This document shows, piece after piece, positions 15,078-23,973 of a stretch of DNA of 64,000 nucleotides (position 1 is the first letter of the stretch; each line of letters starts with the position of its first letter). The translations under genes were made by a program, and so were the position numbers. Source of the stretch: VXRD01 sp965232265 (lineage in GTDB: Bacteria > Latescibacterota > UBA2968); NCBI GenBank assembly GCA_965232265.1, contig CBDDPH010000002.1:2542001-2606000 (forward strand), read 5' to 3'. Under the pieces are notes generated by a model, which did no database searches, was not told the DNA's origin, and was given only the letters and a program-made list of their open reading frames with translations.

Positions 15078-17348
15078 ATGGGACGTTTGCAAATTCGATT
15101 GTCAGAGCATCGCCGCGGGCATGTGGATAAAGACCCGGTGCTGACCATAGATGGATCCGGAAGATTCTGGGTGGCATGGCACGGGTACAGGCCCAAAGAA
15201 GACCGAATTTTGGTGCGGTCTTTTAAAGGCCAGCGGCGAGGCCCTTTGCTACCGGTGAGCGAAGAGGCGGGAATTAATTTTCAGCCTCGGGTTGCGTGCG
15301 GGGGCGATGCGGTGTGGGTGGTGTGGTGCGCTGTGCGGGAGGGACGATGGTGCGTGCTTGCCCGATCGGCAGACGAAATGGGCGAGGTGGTGCGACTGGC
15401 TGAGGCAGATGCGAGTCTGGCTTTCCCAAATGTGACTTCGGATGGTGAGGGCAGGATATGGGTGGCTTGGACAGCGCTGGTGGGTAGGAGACGCCGGGTG
15501 TTTGGGCGGTGTCTGGATGGGGATCGCTGGGGTGAGGTCGTGGATCTGTCGCAGGGTGGGGGAGATCACTATCGGCCCGTGCTGTGTGGTCATGCCGGAG
15601 GTGCCTGGGTGGCTTACCAGACGCTCCAAAATGGAGCTTGTGATCTTTTTTTGAGAAATTGGACGCCGGATGGGGTGGGGCGACCGGAGAAGTTTTCGCT
15701 TACAGATGACTGGGAGTTGTTTCCAAGGCTGTGTCCCGACGGTTCGGACGGGGTCTGGGCGACGTGGGCGGTCACGCGCGATGTGATCCATCCCAAGGGA
15801 TTTGTGGATCACAAAGTGGAGGCGATGGCGTCGCATTTTGATGGCCGATCTTGGATGCCCTATAGAGGACCGGATCGCGCTATGCCCGAAGGATATGTAG
15901 CGCATCTCTACGATGGATTGTTGGGGCGCGAGCATTATATGGGGTTTGTGGGATGGCGACGGCGGCCGCAGATTGTGCGGGAAACAGATGGGGATGTCTG
16001 GGTTCTGTACGAGCGCAAAGAGGACGAGTTGGTCAACCGGCACGGTCCGGACGCGCTGTTTTACGCTCGGCCCCTGACCGGGAGAAATCAGGGGCAGTCC
16101 CGTGAGGTGGATGGGCAGGTACACGCCTATACGGTGAACGGAGATTTACCAGTGGTGGATGGGAGGCTGCCATTTGCCGCGCAGATTTCCGAGGGGCGGT
16201 ATTATGCGGATATCTGTGCCGGGAGTTTGCCACTGGATCGGGCGCAGCCCGTGGCGGAACGCCCGGTCTCGGCGTGGCGATCATGGCGGCCGATCCGACT
16301 GCCCGAATCGCCTGTGTTTGATCGGCGGCCCGAAATAGAGGTGGGGGGAAAGACCTATAAGCTTTATTGGGGGGATCTCCATTGTCACGGCAATCTGTCG
16401 GGCGATGCGGAGGGCGAGATCGACGAGAATTACGCGTATGGGCGCTACAAAGCACGGCTGGATTTTATGGCGGTGACGGACAATGATGTGATTTACGATA
16501 ATATTCTCACGCCATCAGAACTCGAGTTGATCTTGGCGGAGGCCGATCACTTTGACGATCCGGGACGGTTTGTGGCTGTTCCCGCTTATGAGCGCACCTA
16601 TCGCAAGGAATCGGAGCGCGGGCCGAATCATCGGATTATGCTATTTCCGAACGGAGAAGTGCCGCTGTATCATTTTACCGAGTCCGATGCGGATACACTG
16701 GAGAAGTGGGTGGCGGCGATGGAGAGGACGCAAGCTTTCACCTTTCCACACCATTCCACCTGGTGGGTGATTCCGAGTAGTCGGCTCGGGGGCGTGGAAC
16801 TGTGTTCGTGCTGGGATATTTACATTCAGATGCGGGATACGATTCCAGAGGCACTGCGGCAGGGCTATCGCCTGGCGTTTATGGGGAATAGCGATTCCCA
16901 TCGGATTGTGCCCGGGATGGGGGGTGCTCTGACGGGTGTGTGGGCAGAGGCGTTGACCCGGGATGCGCTATTTGAAGCTCTGTGGGCACGGCGGTGTTTT
17001 GCCACCAACGGCGCTCGTGTTATGATGGATGTGCGGGTGAACGGAATGCCCATGGGATCGGAGGTGGCGGTGGATGGGCAGGTACACTTAATCTGTAGCG
17101 TACAGGCATCCCGAATGGTGCAGGAGATTGCGCTGTTCAGGGATGGAGAGCAGGTGCAGGAGCAATGGGTTGGAAAACAACAGGCTGTTTTGAGATTTGA
17201 GGACGAGCCAGATGTTGGAGAACACTTTTATTATGTAGAGGTGCGACTAAAGCCACTTCGCAGGGTGCCGATGGGCGGGCGCTGCGGTAATTTGCAGGTG
17301 GCACAGGGCGATTTCGCATGGTCGAGTCCAATCTGGGTTAAAAGGTAG
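15078..17348 (+). CDS. N-terminal propeller plus PHP-type (DUF3604-like) metallohydrolase
   Basis: A 756-residue protein. Residues 1-400 hold repeated W-containing blades (GRFWVAWHG, DAVWVVWCA, GRIWVAWTA, GGAWVAYQ, DGVWATWAV) of a beta-propeller. From ~428 a PHP-like domain starts: WGDLHCHGNLSGDA (H435, H437), FMAVTDND (466-470), FTFPHHS (H558, H559) and GNSDSHR (D606, H608), the metal-ligand order of PHP/DUF3604 proteins. A beta-sandwich tail follows (~625-756). No signal peptide. SD ggatcggag. The substrate is unknown; the family is linked to phosphoester or glycan-derived substrates. A decayed copy of its 5' end lies at 18537. Confidence 0.8.
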   Translation: MGRLQIRLSEHRRGHVDKDPVLTIDGSGRFWVAWHGYRPKEDRILVRSFKGQRRGPLLPVSEEAGINFQPRVACGGDAVWVVWCAVREGRWCVLARSADEMGEVVRLAEADASLAFPNVTSDGEGRIWVAWTALVGRRRRVFGRCLDGDRWGEVVDLSQGGGDHYRPVLCGHAGGAWVAYQTLQNGACDLFLRNWTPDGVGRPEKFSLTDDWELFPRLCPDGSDGVWATWAVTRDVIHPKGFVDHKVEAMASHFDGRSWMPYRGPDRAMPEGYVAHLYDGLLGREHYMGFVGWRRRPQIVRETDGDVWVLYERKEDELVNRHGPDALFYARPLTGRNQGQSREVDGQVHAYTVNGDLPVVDGRLPFAAQISEGRYYADICAGSLPLDRAQPVAERPVSAWRSWRPIRLPESPVFDRRPEIEVGGKTYKLYWGDLHCHGNLSGDAEGEIDENYAYGRYKARLDFMAVTDNDVIYDNILTPSELELILAEADHFDDPGRFVAVPAYERTYRKESERGPNHRIMLFPNGEVPLYHFTESDADTLEKWVAAMERTQAFTFPHHSTWWVIPSSRLGGVELCSCWDIYIQMRDTIPEALRQGYRLAFMGNSDSHRIVPGMGGALTGVWAEALTRDALFEALWARRCFATNGARVMMDVRVNGMPMGSEVAVDGQVHLICSVQASRMVQEIALFRDGEQVQEQWVGKQQAVLRFEDEPDVGEHFYYVEVRLKPLRRVPMGGRCGNLQVAQGDFAWSSPIWVKR

Positions 17349-17458
17349 GTTTTTATGACTCCCACGCCCGATAGTCATCCCATTTTCAGGATGGCGATTC
17401 CGTAAACGGCATAAGGATGCCCAATCGTTATATCGCCTAAGAATTCAGGAGAGAATAT

Positions 17459-18496
17459 ATGGAGAGGAAAGTCAGGCTAGGAATTACCAGAGATTTCTTC
17501 GATCCGGCCGGAAATCTGGCCATTCCCGGCCCGGGGCTGGAACTGCTCAATGAGATGCCCGAAGTCGAGTACCGGATATTCGATAGGTTTTTGCCGGAAG
17601 TCGGCGCCGAACAGATACGTGGATGCGATATGGTCATCTCCTGGACCGCTCACTGGACAAAGCGCTCACTTGCGGGAAACGACCAACTGATCGCAGTCCT
17701 CTACACCGGCGTGGGATACGACCACCTCGATGTTCAGGCTCTCACCCAGGCGGGTGTCATGCTCTGCTTTGCGCCCGACGCGGTTCGCCGACCAATGGCC
17801 TGTACTATCATCACCTTCATTCTCGCGCTCGCGATGCGACTCATTAACAAAGACAGAATAACCCGCCAGGGACACTGGTCGAAACGGGATGCGTATCACG
17901 GCGAAGGTCTGACCGGCAAGACCCTCGGTTCGATAGGCGTCGGCAACATCGGCCACGAGATGTTTTTACTGGCCAGGCCGTTCGGGATGCGGCACCTTGC
18001 CTGTGACCCCTACGTAGAACAGGACGCCGTGTCCGATATTGGCGCAGACCTGGTAGATATGGATACGATTCTGGCCGAGTCCGACTTCCTGAGCATCAAC
18101 GTTCCATTTAGCGAAGAGACACACCATCTGATTGGAAAAGAAGAATTGCGCAAAATGAAATCCACGGCCTACCTGATCAACACCTCGCGCGGATCCGTAG
18201 TTGACGAAGCCGCGCTTATTCAGGTGCTGCAGCAGGGATGGATTCGAGGGGCCGGATTAGATGTGTTCGAACAGGAGCCTGTCGATCCCGACAATCCAAT
18301 TCTCAAAATGGACAATGTCGTTGTATCTCCGCACTCCCTGGGGCATACCGACGAATACTTCGAAGGCGCCTGGCGCGATAAATTCCGCCAGGCCGCGCAG
18401 ATTCTTCGGGGTGAGATTCCCGAGGCTGTGGTGAACCGTGATGTGCTTGAAACACCGAGGTTTCAGACAAAGTTCCGCAAATTTCAAACACCGTAG
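17459..18496 (+). CDS. D-isomer-specific 2-hydroxyacid dehydrogenase
   Basis: A 345-residue NAD-dependent oxidoreductase related to phosphoglycerate and glyoxylate/hydroxypyruvate reductases. The coenzyme motif GVGNIG is at 160-165 with D183 after strand 2, and the catalytic triad is R244 (NTSRG), E273 (EQEP) and H292 (SPHSLGH). SD caggagagaat precedes the ATG. No ACT domain is present, so SerA-type feedback control is unlikely. It uses many more C-ending codons (ctc, atc, ccc) than its neighbours, which mostly prefer G-ending ones, so it may have been acquired separately. Confidence 0.9.
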   Translation: MERKVRLGITRDFFDPAGNLAIPGPGLELLNEMPEVEYRIFDRFLPEVGAEQIRGCDMVISWTAHWTKRSLAGNDQLIAVLYTGVGYDHLDVQALTQAGVMLCFAPDAVRRPMACTIITFILALAMRLINKDRITRQGHWSKRDAYHGEGLTGKTLGSIGVGNIGHEMFLLARPFGMRHLACDPYVEQDAVSDIGADLVDMDTILAESDFLSINVPFSEETHHLIGKEELRKMKSTAYLINTSRGSVVDEAALIQVLQQGWIRGAGLDVFEQEPVDPDNPILKMDNVVVSPHSLGHTDEYFEGAWRDKFRQAAQILRGEIPEAVVNRDVLETPRFQTKFRKFQTP

Positions 18497-18536
18497 TGTT
18501 TTTGGAAGGGGACGTTTCACGAGAGGATTGCGGAGT

Positions 18537-18608
18537 ATGGAGCGTTTGCAAATTCGATTGTTAGAACATCGCCGCGGGCATGTACGCTTAATCTGCAGGA
18601 TGCAGTAA
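18537..18608 (+). pseudogene. Decayed remnant of a propeller-PHP (DUF3604-like) gene
   Basis: A 23-codon frame starting MERLQIRLLEHRRGHV copies the first 16 codons of the intact gene at 15078 (MGRLQIRLSEHRRGHV). It then continues RLICRMQ, resembling VHLICSVQ near residue 678 of that gene, and stops. The upstream 30 bases (ggacgtttcacgagaggatt) also match the leader of the intact gene. This is what an internal deletion of almost an entire duplicate would leave. Confidence 0.72.
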
Positions 18609-18620
18609 AAGGAGAGGGTT

Positions 18621-19436
18621 ATGATATTAGAAATGCGTCAGCATTTTGAAGAACACGGTTGGGTGCGACTGGAGGGCGTATTGGACCGAAAAAAAATAAA
18701 TGCTTATAAGTCCACGTTAGATCGCATCGCGTCTGGTATTTGGTCGCTGACGGGTAATGATGTAACGACCACTCGAATAGATACCCTCATTCTTCGGGAC
18801 GACTCTTTTATCGAGTTCATCAAAATTCCCTGCATCCTGGAAGCGTACACTGAGATCGGCGGCATTGCAGCCACACTCAAGAATTCCTGGGCTTTTATCA
18901 AGCGACCTGCTGATTTTCGTCATAATGCGGAAGAGGTCCGAAAATACAAGCAAGACATGAGCTATAAGAAGGGCTGGCATCGCGGTAGTGCTCCAAAGTG
19001 GGGAATGTACGAAGACGAGTGTCACCCGGGAATGCATCATTTCCCTTACCTAAATTTCTTTGTGTTCCTGACGGATGTGGGACCCGGTGATGGTGGGACC
19101 TGGGCTATGGATAAGTCGCACAAGGTTCACGGTGACTACGCGGAAGTGAGTAAGTCCTGTGAGCCTATTGAGGCCACTTGTAGCGCGGGAGACGCTTTCC
19201 TGTTTACGGAATCGCTGATGCATTCGGCACCCCATATCCTGACCGAGAATACGCGGTATTCGATGATTTATACATTTATTCCGCCCTTCTACTGTAATAT
19301 GCGGCATTACGAGGTTCCCGAATGGTTTCTCCAGAATATACGGAATGCCGATCTGCGGGGCGTTTTAGGCGAGTGGCGCGGTAAGCTCGATCAATGCTAT
19401 CGGAAACCTTATATGTATAATTTCGAGGATGTATAA
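18621..19436 (+). CDS. Phytanoyl-CoA dioxygenase family protein (H-x-G variant)
   Basis: A 271-residue Fe(II)/2-oxoglutarate oxygenase. The N-terminus FEEHGWVRLEGVLD, the core FFVFLTDVGPGDGGTWAMDKSHK, distal H201 (TESLMHSAP) and R212 fit the PhyH family. The first metal motif is KKGWHRGSAP: H120 with Gly at +2 instead of Asp, the spacing seen in 2-oxoglutarate halogenases such as WelO5. Whether it halogenates, hydroxylates or uses an outside ligand cannot be decided from sequence. SD aaaaggagagg. Composition is more AT-rich than its neighbours. Confidence 0.85.
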   Translation: MILEMRQHFEEHGWVRLEGVLDRKKINAYKSTLDRIASGIWSLTGNDVTTTRIDTLILRDDSFIEFIKIPCILEAYTEIGGIAATLKNSWAFIKRPADFRHNAEEVRKYKQDMSYKKGWHRGSAPKWGMYEDECHPGMHHFPYLNFFVFLTDVGPGDGGTWAMDKSHKVHGDYAEVSKSCEPIEATCSAGDAFLFTESLMHSAPHILTENTRYSMIYTFIPPFYCNMRHYEVPEWFLQNIRNADLRGVLGEWRGKLDQCYRKPYMYNFEDV

Positions 19437-19441
19437 CTGAG

Positions 19442-19528
19442 ATGTTCAAGGGGGAAAAATGGGCGATTCAGGCGCGGTTTTACAGGGAGACGGTTGAGTT
19501 TTTGAAGCGGCAGTTTGGAATGGGTTGA
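19442..19528 (+). other. Short reading frame between PhyH and the ceramidase-like gene
   Basis: A 28-codon frame, MFKGEKWAIQARFYRETVEF and eight more residues, beginning 6 bases after the PhyH stop. It is basic and helical and resembles the C-terminal tail of some longer protein. No family is recognised and there is no SD, so it is probably a gene remnant rather than a real small protein. Confidence 0.3.
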
Positions 19529-19546
19529 CCACTAAAGGAGTGTCCT

Positions 19547-20815
19547 ATGATTACTGCAGGAGCAGCATGTCTGGATATTACGCCGCCGCTGGGTACGATG
19601 ATTCCGGGATCGTTTGATGATCGGTTCGCCGAGAAGGTGCGCGATCCATTGCATGTGCGAAGTTTTGTGGTGGAACGAGGAGGGGAAGGTGTGGCGATTG
19701 TGGTGTGCGATTTGCTCGGGGTGAAGCGGGACTATCTGGACCGCGCTAAGGAGCGGATTGCGAAGGAGACGGAACTGAGTGCGGAACGGGTTTTGATTTC
19801 TTGCACGCATACGCACACGGGGGCGGTCACGGGTGATGATGCTTATACGGCGTTTTTGATTGATCGAATTGCCGATGCCGTGAGGCTGGCGTGGCAGGAC
19901 CGAAAGCCTGCACAGGTGGGATTTGGGCAAGCTCTTGAGGACCGCGTGGTTTTTAACCGCCGCTATCGCATGCGCGATGGATCGGTGCGCACGAATCCCG
20001 GGGTGGGCAATCCCGATGTGGTGGTGCCAATGGGTCCGATTGATCCGGAAATTGGCGTGCTGTGTTTGCAGGGGGTTGATGGGGAGGCGATTGGTTTGCT
20101 GGCCAATTACGCGCTGCATTATATCGGTATGCCCGAATCCGCGTATTCGATTTCTGCGGATTATTTTGGGATTTTTTCAACGCTGATTCAGCGGATGCGG
20201 AATGCCTCTTTTGTCGCGGCGCTTTCAAATGGCGCGTGTGGGGATATCAACAATATAGATGTGTTGGGGGATAAGCGTCCTGTGAAAGACCGTTCTCTGC
20301 ATGCGGAACGGGTGGCGGGGTTGATTGCAGCGGGCGTCCTGTGGGTGTGGAATGAGATGGATTTTGCGTCCGATGTGTCTCTTGGGGCGGCGATGCAAGA
20401 GGTGGTGCTGGCGCGCAAGTCAGCACCTTCTGAGGCTGATATGGCGCGGGTGAGGGAGATTGAGGCCATGGAGCGGCCCACGATGGCCGAGCGCGCTTTT
20501 GTGCGCCGAATAACCAGGCGCATGACCGATGTGCCGGATCGGGTGCGGACATGGGTGCAGGCACTTCGCATTGGGGATCTGGGGATTGCGGCTGTGCCGG
20601 GGGAGTTGCTGGTGGAATTGGGGTTGGATTTGAAAGCCCGATCTCCGTTTTCGCAGACTATAGTGATCGAGTTAGCCAATGATTCGGTGGGTTATTTGCC
20701 GACGAGGCAGTCTTATGAAGAAGGGGGATATGAACCGGAGGCGAGCGTTTTTGCGCCGGGTTGTGGCGAGCAGATTGTCGATGTGGCTTTGGGATTGTTG
20801 AAGCAGTTGCGATGA
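19547..20815 (+). CDS. Neutral/alkaline ceramidase-like hydrolase (N-terminal-domain type)
   Basis: A 422-residue protein matching the N-terminal domain of neutral/alkaline non-lysosomal ceramidase. It opens with ITAGAACLDITPPLG, then VVCDLLGVKR, the zinc-binding CTHTHTGAVTG and SNGACGDINNID, and ends GYLPTRQSYEEGGYEPEAS. The C-terminal immunoglobulin-like domain of true ceramidases is absent and there is no signal peptide, as in many short homologues whose substrate is unknown. SD aaaggagtg. It sits 16 bases before a DUF6785-like membrane protein, a likely operon partner. Confidence 0.88.
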   Translation: MITAGAACLDITPPLGTMIPGSFDDRFAEKVRDPLHVRSFVVERGGEGVAIVVCDLLGVKRDYLDRAKERIAKETELSAERVLISCTHTHTGAVTGDDAYTAFLIDRIADAVRLAWQDRKPAQVGFGQALEDRVVFNRRYRMRDGSVRTNPGVGNPDVVVPMGPIDPEIGVLCLQGVDGEAIGLLANYALHYIGMPESAYSISADYFGIFSTLIQRMRNASFVAALSNGACGDINNIDVLGDKRPVKDRSLHAERVAGLIAAGVLWVWNEMDFASDVSLGAAMQEVVLARKSAPSEADMARVREIEAMERPTMAERAFVRRITRRMTDVPDRVRTWVQALRIGDLGIAAVPGELLVELGLDLKARSPFSQTIVIELANDSVGYLPTRQSYEEGGYEPEASVFAPGCGEQIVDVALGLLKQLR

Positions 20816-20831
20816 CCAAAAAGGTTGGGAG

Positions 20832-22793
20832 ATGGCTATCTATGAAAAGCAGGTGGTGGAAGAACGAGCTGGCGCATTCCGAGAACGGGTGACGGGACGC
20901 GCGCTGGTGATAGGTGTGCTCACGATTGTGGGAATGGCGCTTTTCATGTCCTATTTCGGGCGGAATCTGGTGAAGAATTACATGCCCGTAGCAGTGGCTC
21001 TGCCGTTTGTGGTGTGGCTGGGGATCAATACGGTGTTGAAGCTGTTTGCGCGGGGGTGGGCACTGTCCCGGATGGAGATGTTGACGGTGTTTTTCATGGT
21101 GTGGTTGGTGGGAAATTTGCCGGGTATTGGGTGGGCGATGTATATGGTGACCGATATTGCGGCTCCGGCTCACTATGCCTCGCCTGAGAACCGGATGCGG
21201 GAGGTGGTGATGCCCTATTTCCCGCGCTGGCTGTTTCCCGAGGAATCGGAGGCGGTGATCGGGCAGTTGTTTACCGGGGTGGAGGCGGATGGGACTATCC
21301 CGTGGCTGGCCTGGGTGCGGCCGCTGTTCTGGTGGTTGATGGCGTGTTTGTCGCTGGTTGGGGCGGGTTTTTTTTCGAGTGTGATTTTTTACAAACAGTG
21401 GCACGAGAAGGAGCGGCTGGTCTTTCCGATGGCGACGTTTCCGATGGATATGCTCAGGCAATCTGCGGGCAGTCGGGTGCCGGATGTGTTTAAGAACAAG
21501 GTGTTCTGGATTGGGTTCGGTTTTGTGGCGGGGATTATTGGCTGGAATATCATCGGGTATTTCGCGCTCAGCTTGCCGCCTATCACCCTGTTTTATTCGA
21601 CGACGTACAAAGCCGTGCCCCTGGGACATCATTTTCCGGATTATTTTTTGCGGGTGCAGCCGATGATTATGGGGCTGGCGTATTTGTGCCCGCTGGATAT
21701 TCTGTTCAGTTTTTGGTTTTACGATTTTGTGAATATTTTGAAAAAGGGATTGCTGAACCGCACGGGGTTTACGGTGGGTTTGCCCGGGCAACCGGCGATG
21801 GGCGGCGAGATTGCGATGTTGGAATCGCACGGGGCGCTGGTTTTTCTGGTGGGCTGGTCGGTGTGGGTCGCCAGAGGGCATTTGCGGGAGACGTTGCAAA
21901 AGGCGTTTGAAAGAGGTGGAGCAGACGATGATGGCGCACCGGTTTCTTATCGCACGGCGTGGCTGGGGCTGTTGTCTTCGGCGGTGTTTTTGGGCGGGTG
22001 GATGGTGTCTGCCGGGATGCGGGTTCCCGTGATGCTGGTGCAGTTGCTGTTGCTGTTTATCTGTTTTTTTGGAATTACCAAATACGCGGCGACTACGGGA
22101 TTTATTTTTTTGTCTCCTGCAGGTGGGAAGGGGGCCGATGTGCTCCTGGCACTGGGCGGAACGTCGAATCTGCCACCTGCGACACAGACGTCTATCTGGC
22201 TGGTGAATAGCAACGCGCTTTGCGGCGTGCCGATCCGGATTACGTGTATTCCGTCGGTGACGCATTTTTTTCGAATGTTGGGCGATCACCTGCGGCGGCA
22301 TCCGCTGATTTGGGGGTGCATCCCGGTGGCGTTTGTGACGGGTTTTGTGGCTTCTGTGGGCGCACAGCTTTACCGGTGTTATACCGAGGGCGGTCTGAAT
22401 GGACACATGGCGCTGTGGGACTGGGGGGTGCTGATGGGCAGGGTGTCGTTGATTGAGGGGAGCAAGCTGACGGTGTTCGATCCGCAGAAGCTGGGGGTGT
22501 GGTTTTTTGGGTTTGCCGAGGCAGGGGTGTTGACTTATTTGAAGGCGCGGGTGTCCTGGTGGCCGTTTCACCCGGCGGCGATTGCTCTGCCCGTGGGGCG
22601 ATACGGGTTTTGTCTGCTGATTGTGTGGTTGATGAAGACCTTTGTCATCCGGTTTGGGGGCGTGAGCCTTTACCGGCGGTCACTGCCGTTTTGGTACGGG
22701 GCGATTGTGGGGTATTTGTTCGGGATTGGGGTTTCCAAGGTGGTGGATATAATCTGGTTTCCCGATGCGGGGCATGGGGTACACGGGTGGTGA
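20832..22793 (+). CDS. DUF6785-like polytopic membrane protein (paralogue 1)
   Basis: A 653-residue protein with about 12-13 hydrophobic spans (for example 20-40, 165-190, 230-255, 375-420, 600-645). It shares with 43078-45027 and 50547-52493 the motif KQW-x3-ERLV-F/Y-P after the fourth span, a WWPFHP motif before the last spans, GG-x3-LYRR, and a final VD-x2-WF-x3-GH-x2-H at the C-terminus. From recall this corresponds to the DUF6785/DUF6784 families, which have no known function. The architecture suggests a transporter. It follows the ceramidase-like gene and converges with the lyase-like propeller 13 bases away. Confidence 0.75.
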   Translation: MAIYEKQVVEERAGAFRERVTGRALVIGVLTIVGMALFMSYFGRNLVKNYMPVAVALPFVVWLGINTVLKLFARGWALSRMEMLTVFFMVWLVGNLPGIGWAMYMVTDIAAPAHYASPENRMREVVMPYFPRWLFPEESEAVIGQLFTGVEADGTIPWLAWVRPLFWWLMACLSLVGAGFFSSVIFYKQWHEKERLVFPMATFPMDMLRQSAGSRVPDVFKNKVFWIGFGFVAGIIGWNIIGYFALSLPPITLFYSTTYKAVPLGHHFPDYFLRVQPMIMGLAYLCPLDILFSFWFYDFVNILKKGLLNRTGFTVGLPGQPAMGGEIAMLESHGALVFLVGWSVWVARGHLRETLQKAFERGGADDDGAPVSYRTAWLGLLSSAVFLGGWMVSAGMRVPVMLVQLLLLFICFFGITKYAATTGFIFLSPAGGKGADVLLALGGTSNLPPATQTSIWLVNSNALCGVPIRITCIPSVTHFFRMLGDHLRRHPLIWGCIPVAFVTGFVASVGAQLYRCYTEGGLNGHMALWDWGVLMGRVSLIEGSKLTVFDPQKLGVWFFGFAEAGVLTYLKARVSWWPFHPAAIALPVGRYGFCLLIVWLMKTFVIRFGGVSLYRRSLPFWYGAIVGYLFGIGVSKVVDIIWFPDAGHGVHGW

Positions 22794-22806
22794 GGGTTTT
22801 GGATGC

Positions 22807-23868
22807 TTACGAAAGACTATCCAAGAACTCCTGTGGAATTTTTGCACCATAGACCTGGGGATGACCGCTGCGGGTGGAGGTGTAGATGAGCCACGCGTTG
22901 TCAGAGGTCATGTAGGGATGGGTGTGCGACCACTGGTTGCTGTCGTGCTCGGTGCGGCTGAGGACGAGGCATTTGTGACGACCCGATTCGAGAGAACCGA
23001 TGTGGATGGGGATGTTTTCTTCCTGGGTGGCGTCTCCAATCCAGTATCGGCCACAATGGGAGACGCTGACGTGGCCGAAGCGGTGGGGCGTTTTGCTGAC
23101 CAGATTTGGGGCATTGTCGCGCAAGCCCGCAGTCCAGACGTTGCCTTCGCTGTCTTCGTCTTGCCCCGTGGAGATGAAGATGTGGTCGGTTGTGCCAATC
23201 CACGCTTCGTGCCCGGTGGGGCGCGGTGTGTGTGGGCGATCGACGGGAAACCATGTGATGCCTTCGCGGTCGGGTTCAAGAGCGCCCAGGTGGACGAATT
23301 TGACGTCGGGCATTTTGTTGGCTTGAATGAGGATGCGGTTGTTGCCGTCGAGGGAGAATTGTTCGTGTTTGAAGTGGTAGTCGTCCCGCTGGGCAAGGGT
23401 GTTGCTTTTCCCGGTTGAGAGGTCTGTACACCAGACTTTGCTCGATCCGCCTTCGGGGTGGACGCTGGCAGCGTAGTAACGCCCGTCTTGGGAAGTGGTG
23501 CCGTAACTGAATCGGCCCTCTTCGGGTGGCAAAGTCGTGATGTCTTCTTTTTTGAGGGTCTGATAGTTGCAGCGTTTGAGTACGAGCGCGTCTCCGTCTT
23601 GTTGCTGGTAGTAGAGGTGTTCGCCCCAGGCGTGGAAGGTGGGGAAACGGGGTGCTTCGGCAATTACAGTGTGGAGACTGCCGTCTGTGAGGTCGAGGAA
23701 GGATAGGCCGCCGTCCTGGTCGTTTTGGGGGTAATATCGGATTGTGACGCGGCTTCCATCAGCCGAGGAATAGGGTTGTTCGCCATAGATGTTGTCGGCG
23801 GGACGAGGATCGGCGATGAGTTGGTAGATTTCAGTGCCGGAGTTGGGATCGGTTTCGACGAGTTTCAT
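22807..23868 (-). CDS. Oligogalacturonate-lyase-like (PL22-type) beta-propeller
   Basis: A 353-residue cytosolic seven-bladed propeller candidate. Blade-like repeats include PYSSADGSRVTIRYYP, YGTTSQDGRYYAASV and FSLDGNNRILIQ. The C-terminal segment QWSHTHPYMTSDNAWLIYTS, followed by SGHPQVY, resembles the Gln/His metal site and last blade of polysaccharide lyase family 22, which cleaves unsaturated digalacturonate. Many environmental homologues are annotated only as WD40-like hydrolases, so activity is uncertain. SD caggagacag. It is divergent from the transglutaminase-fold gene (105-base gap). Confidence 0.72.
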   Translation of the reverse strand: MKLVETDPNSGTEIYQLIADPRPADNIYGEQPYSSADGSRVTIRYYPQNDQDGGLSFLDLTDGSLHTVIAEAPRFPTFHAWGEHLYYQQQDGDALVLKRCNYQTLKKEDITTLPPEEGRFSYGTTSQDGRYYAASVHPEGGSSKVWCTDLSTGKSNTLAQRDDYHFKHEQFSLDGNNRILIQANKMPDVKFVHLGALEPDREGITWFPVDRPHTPRPTGHEAWIGTTDHIFISTGQDEDSEGNVWTAGLRDNAPNLVSKTPHRFGHVSVSHCGRYWIGDATQEENIPIHIGSLESGRHKCLVLSRTEHDSNQWSHTHPYMTSDNAWLIYTSTRSGHPQVYGAKIPQEFLDSLS

Positions 23869-23973
23869 GACTGTCTCCTGGGAATGGCATATTGGAGGGA
23901 AGATTTGAGGAAATATAACATGCCTGTGGTTGATCCATCAAGCGATTTTCCACTTTGATCAGGAGGAACGGAT

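Noticed and set aside
20658..22571. 637-codon open frame on the minus strand
   Set aside because: Antisense to the DUF6785-like gene, with low-complexity His/Arg/Pro/Gln-rich translation typical of a shadow frame in G-ending-codon genes.
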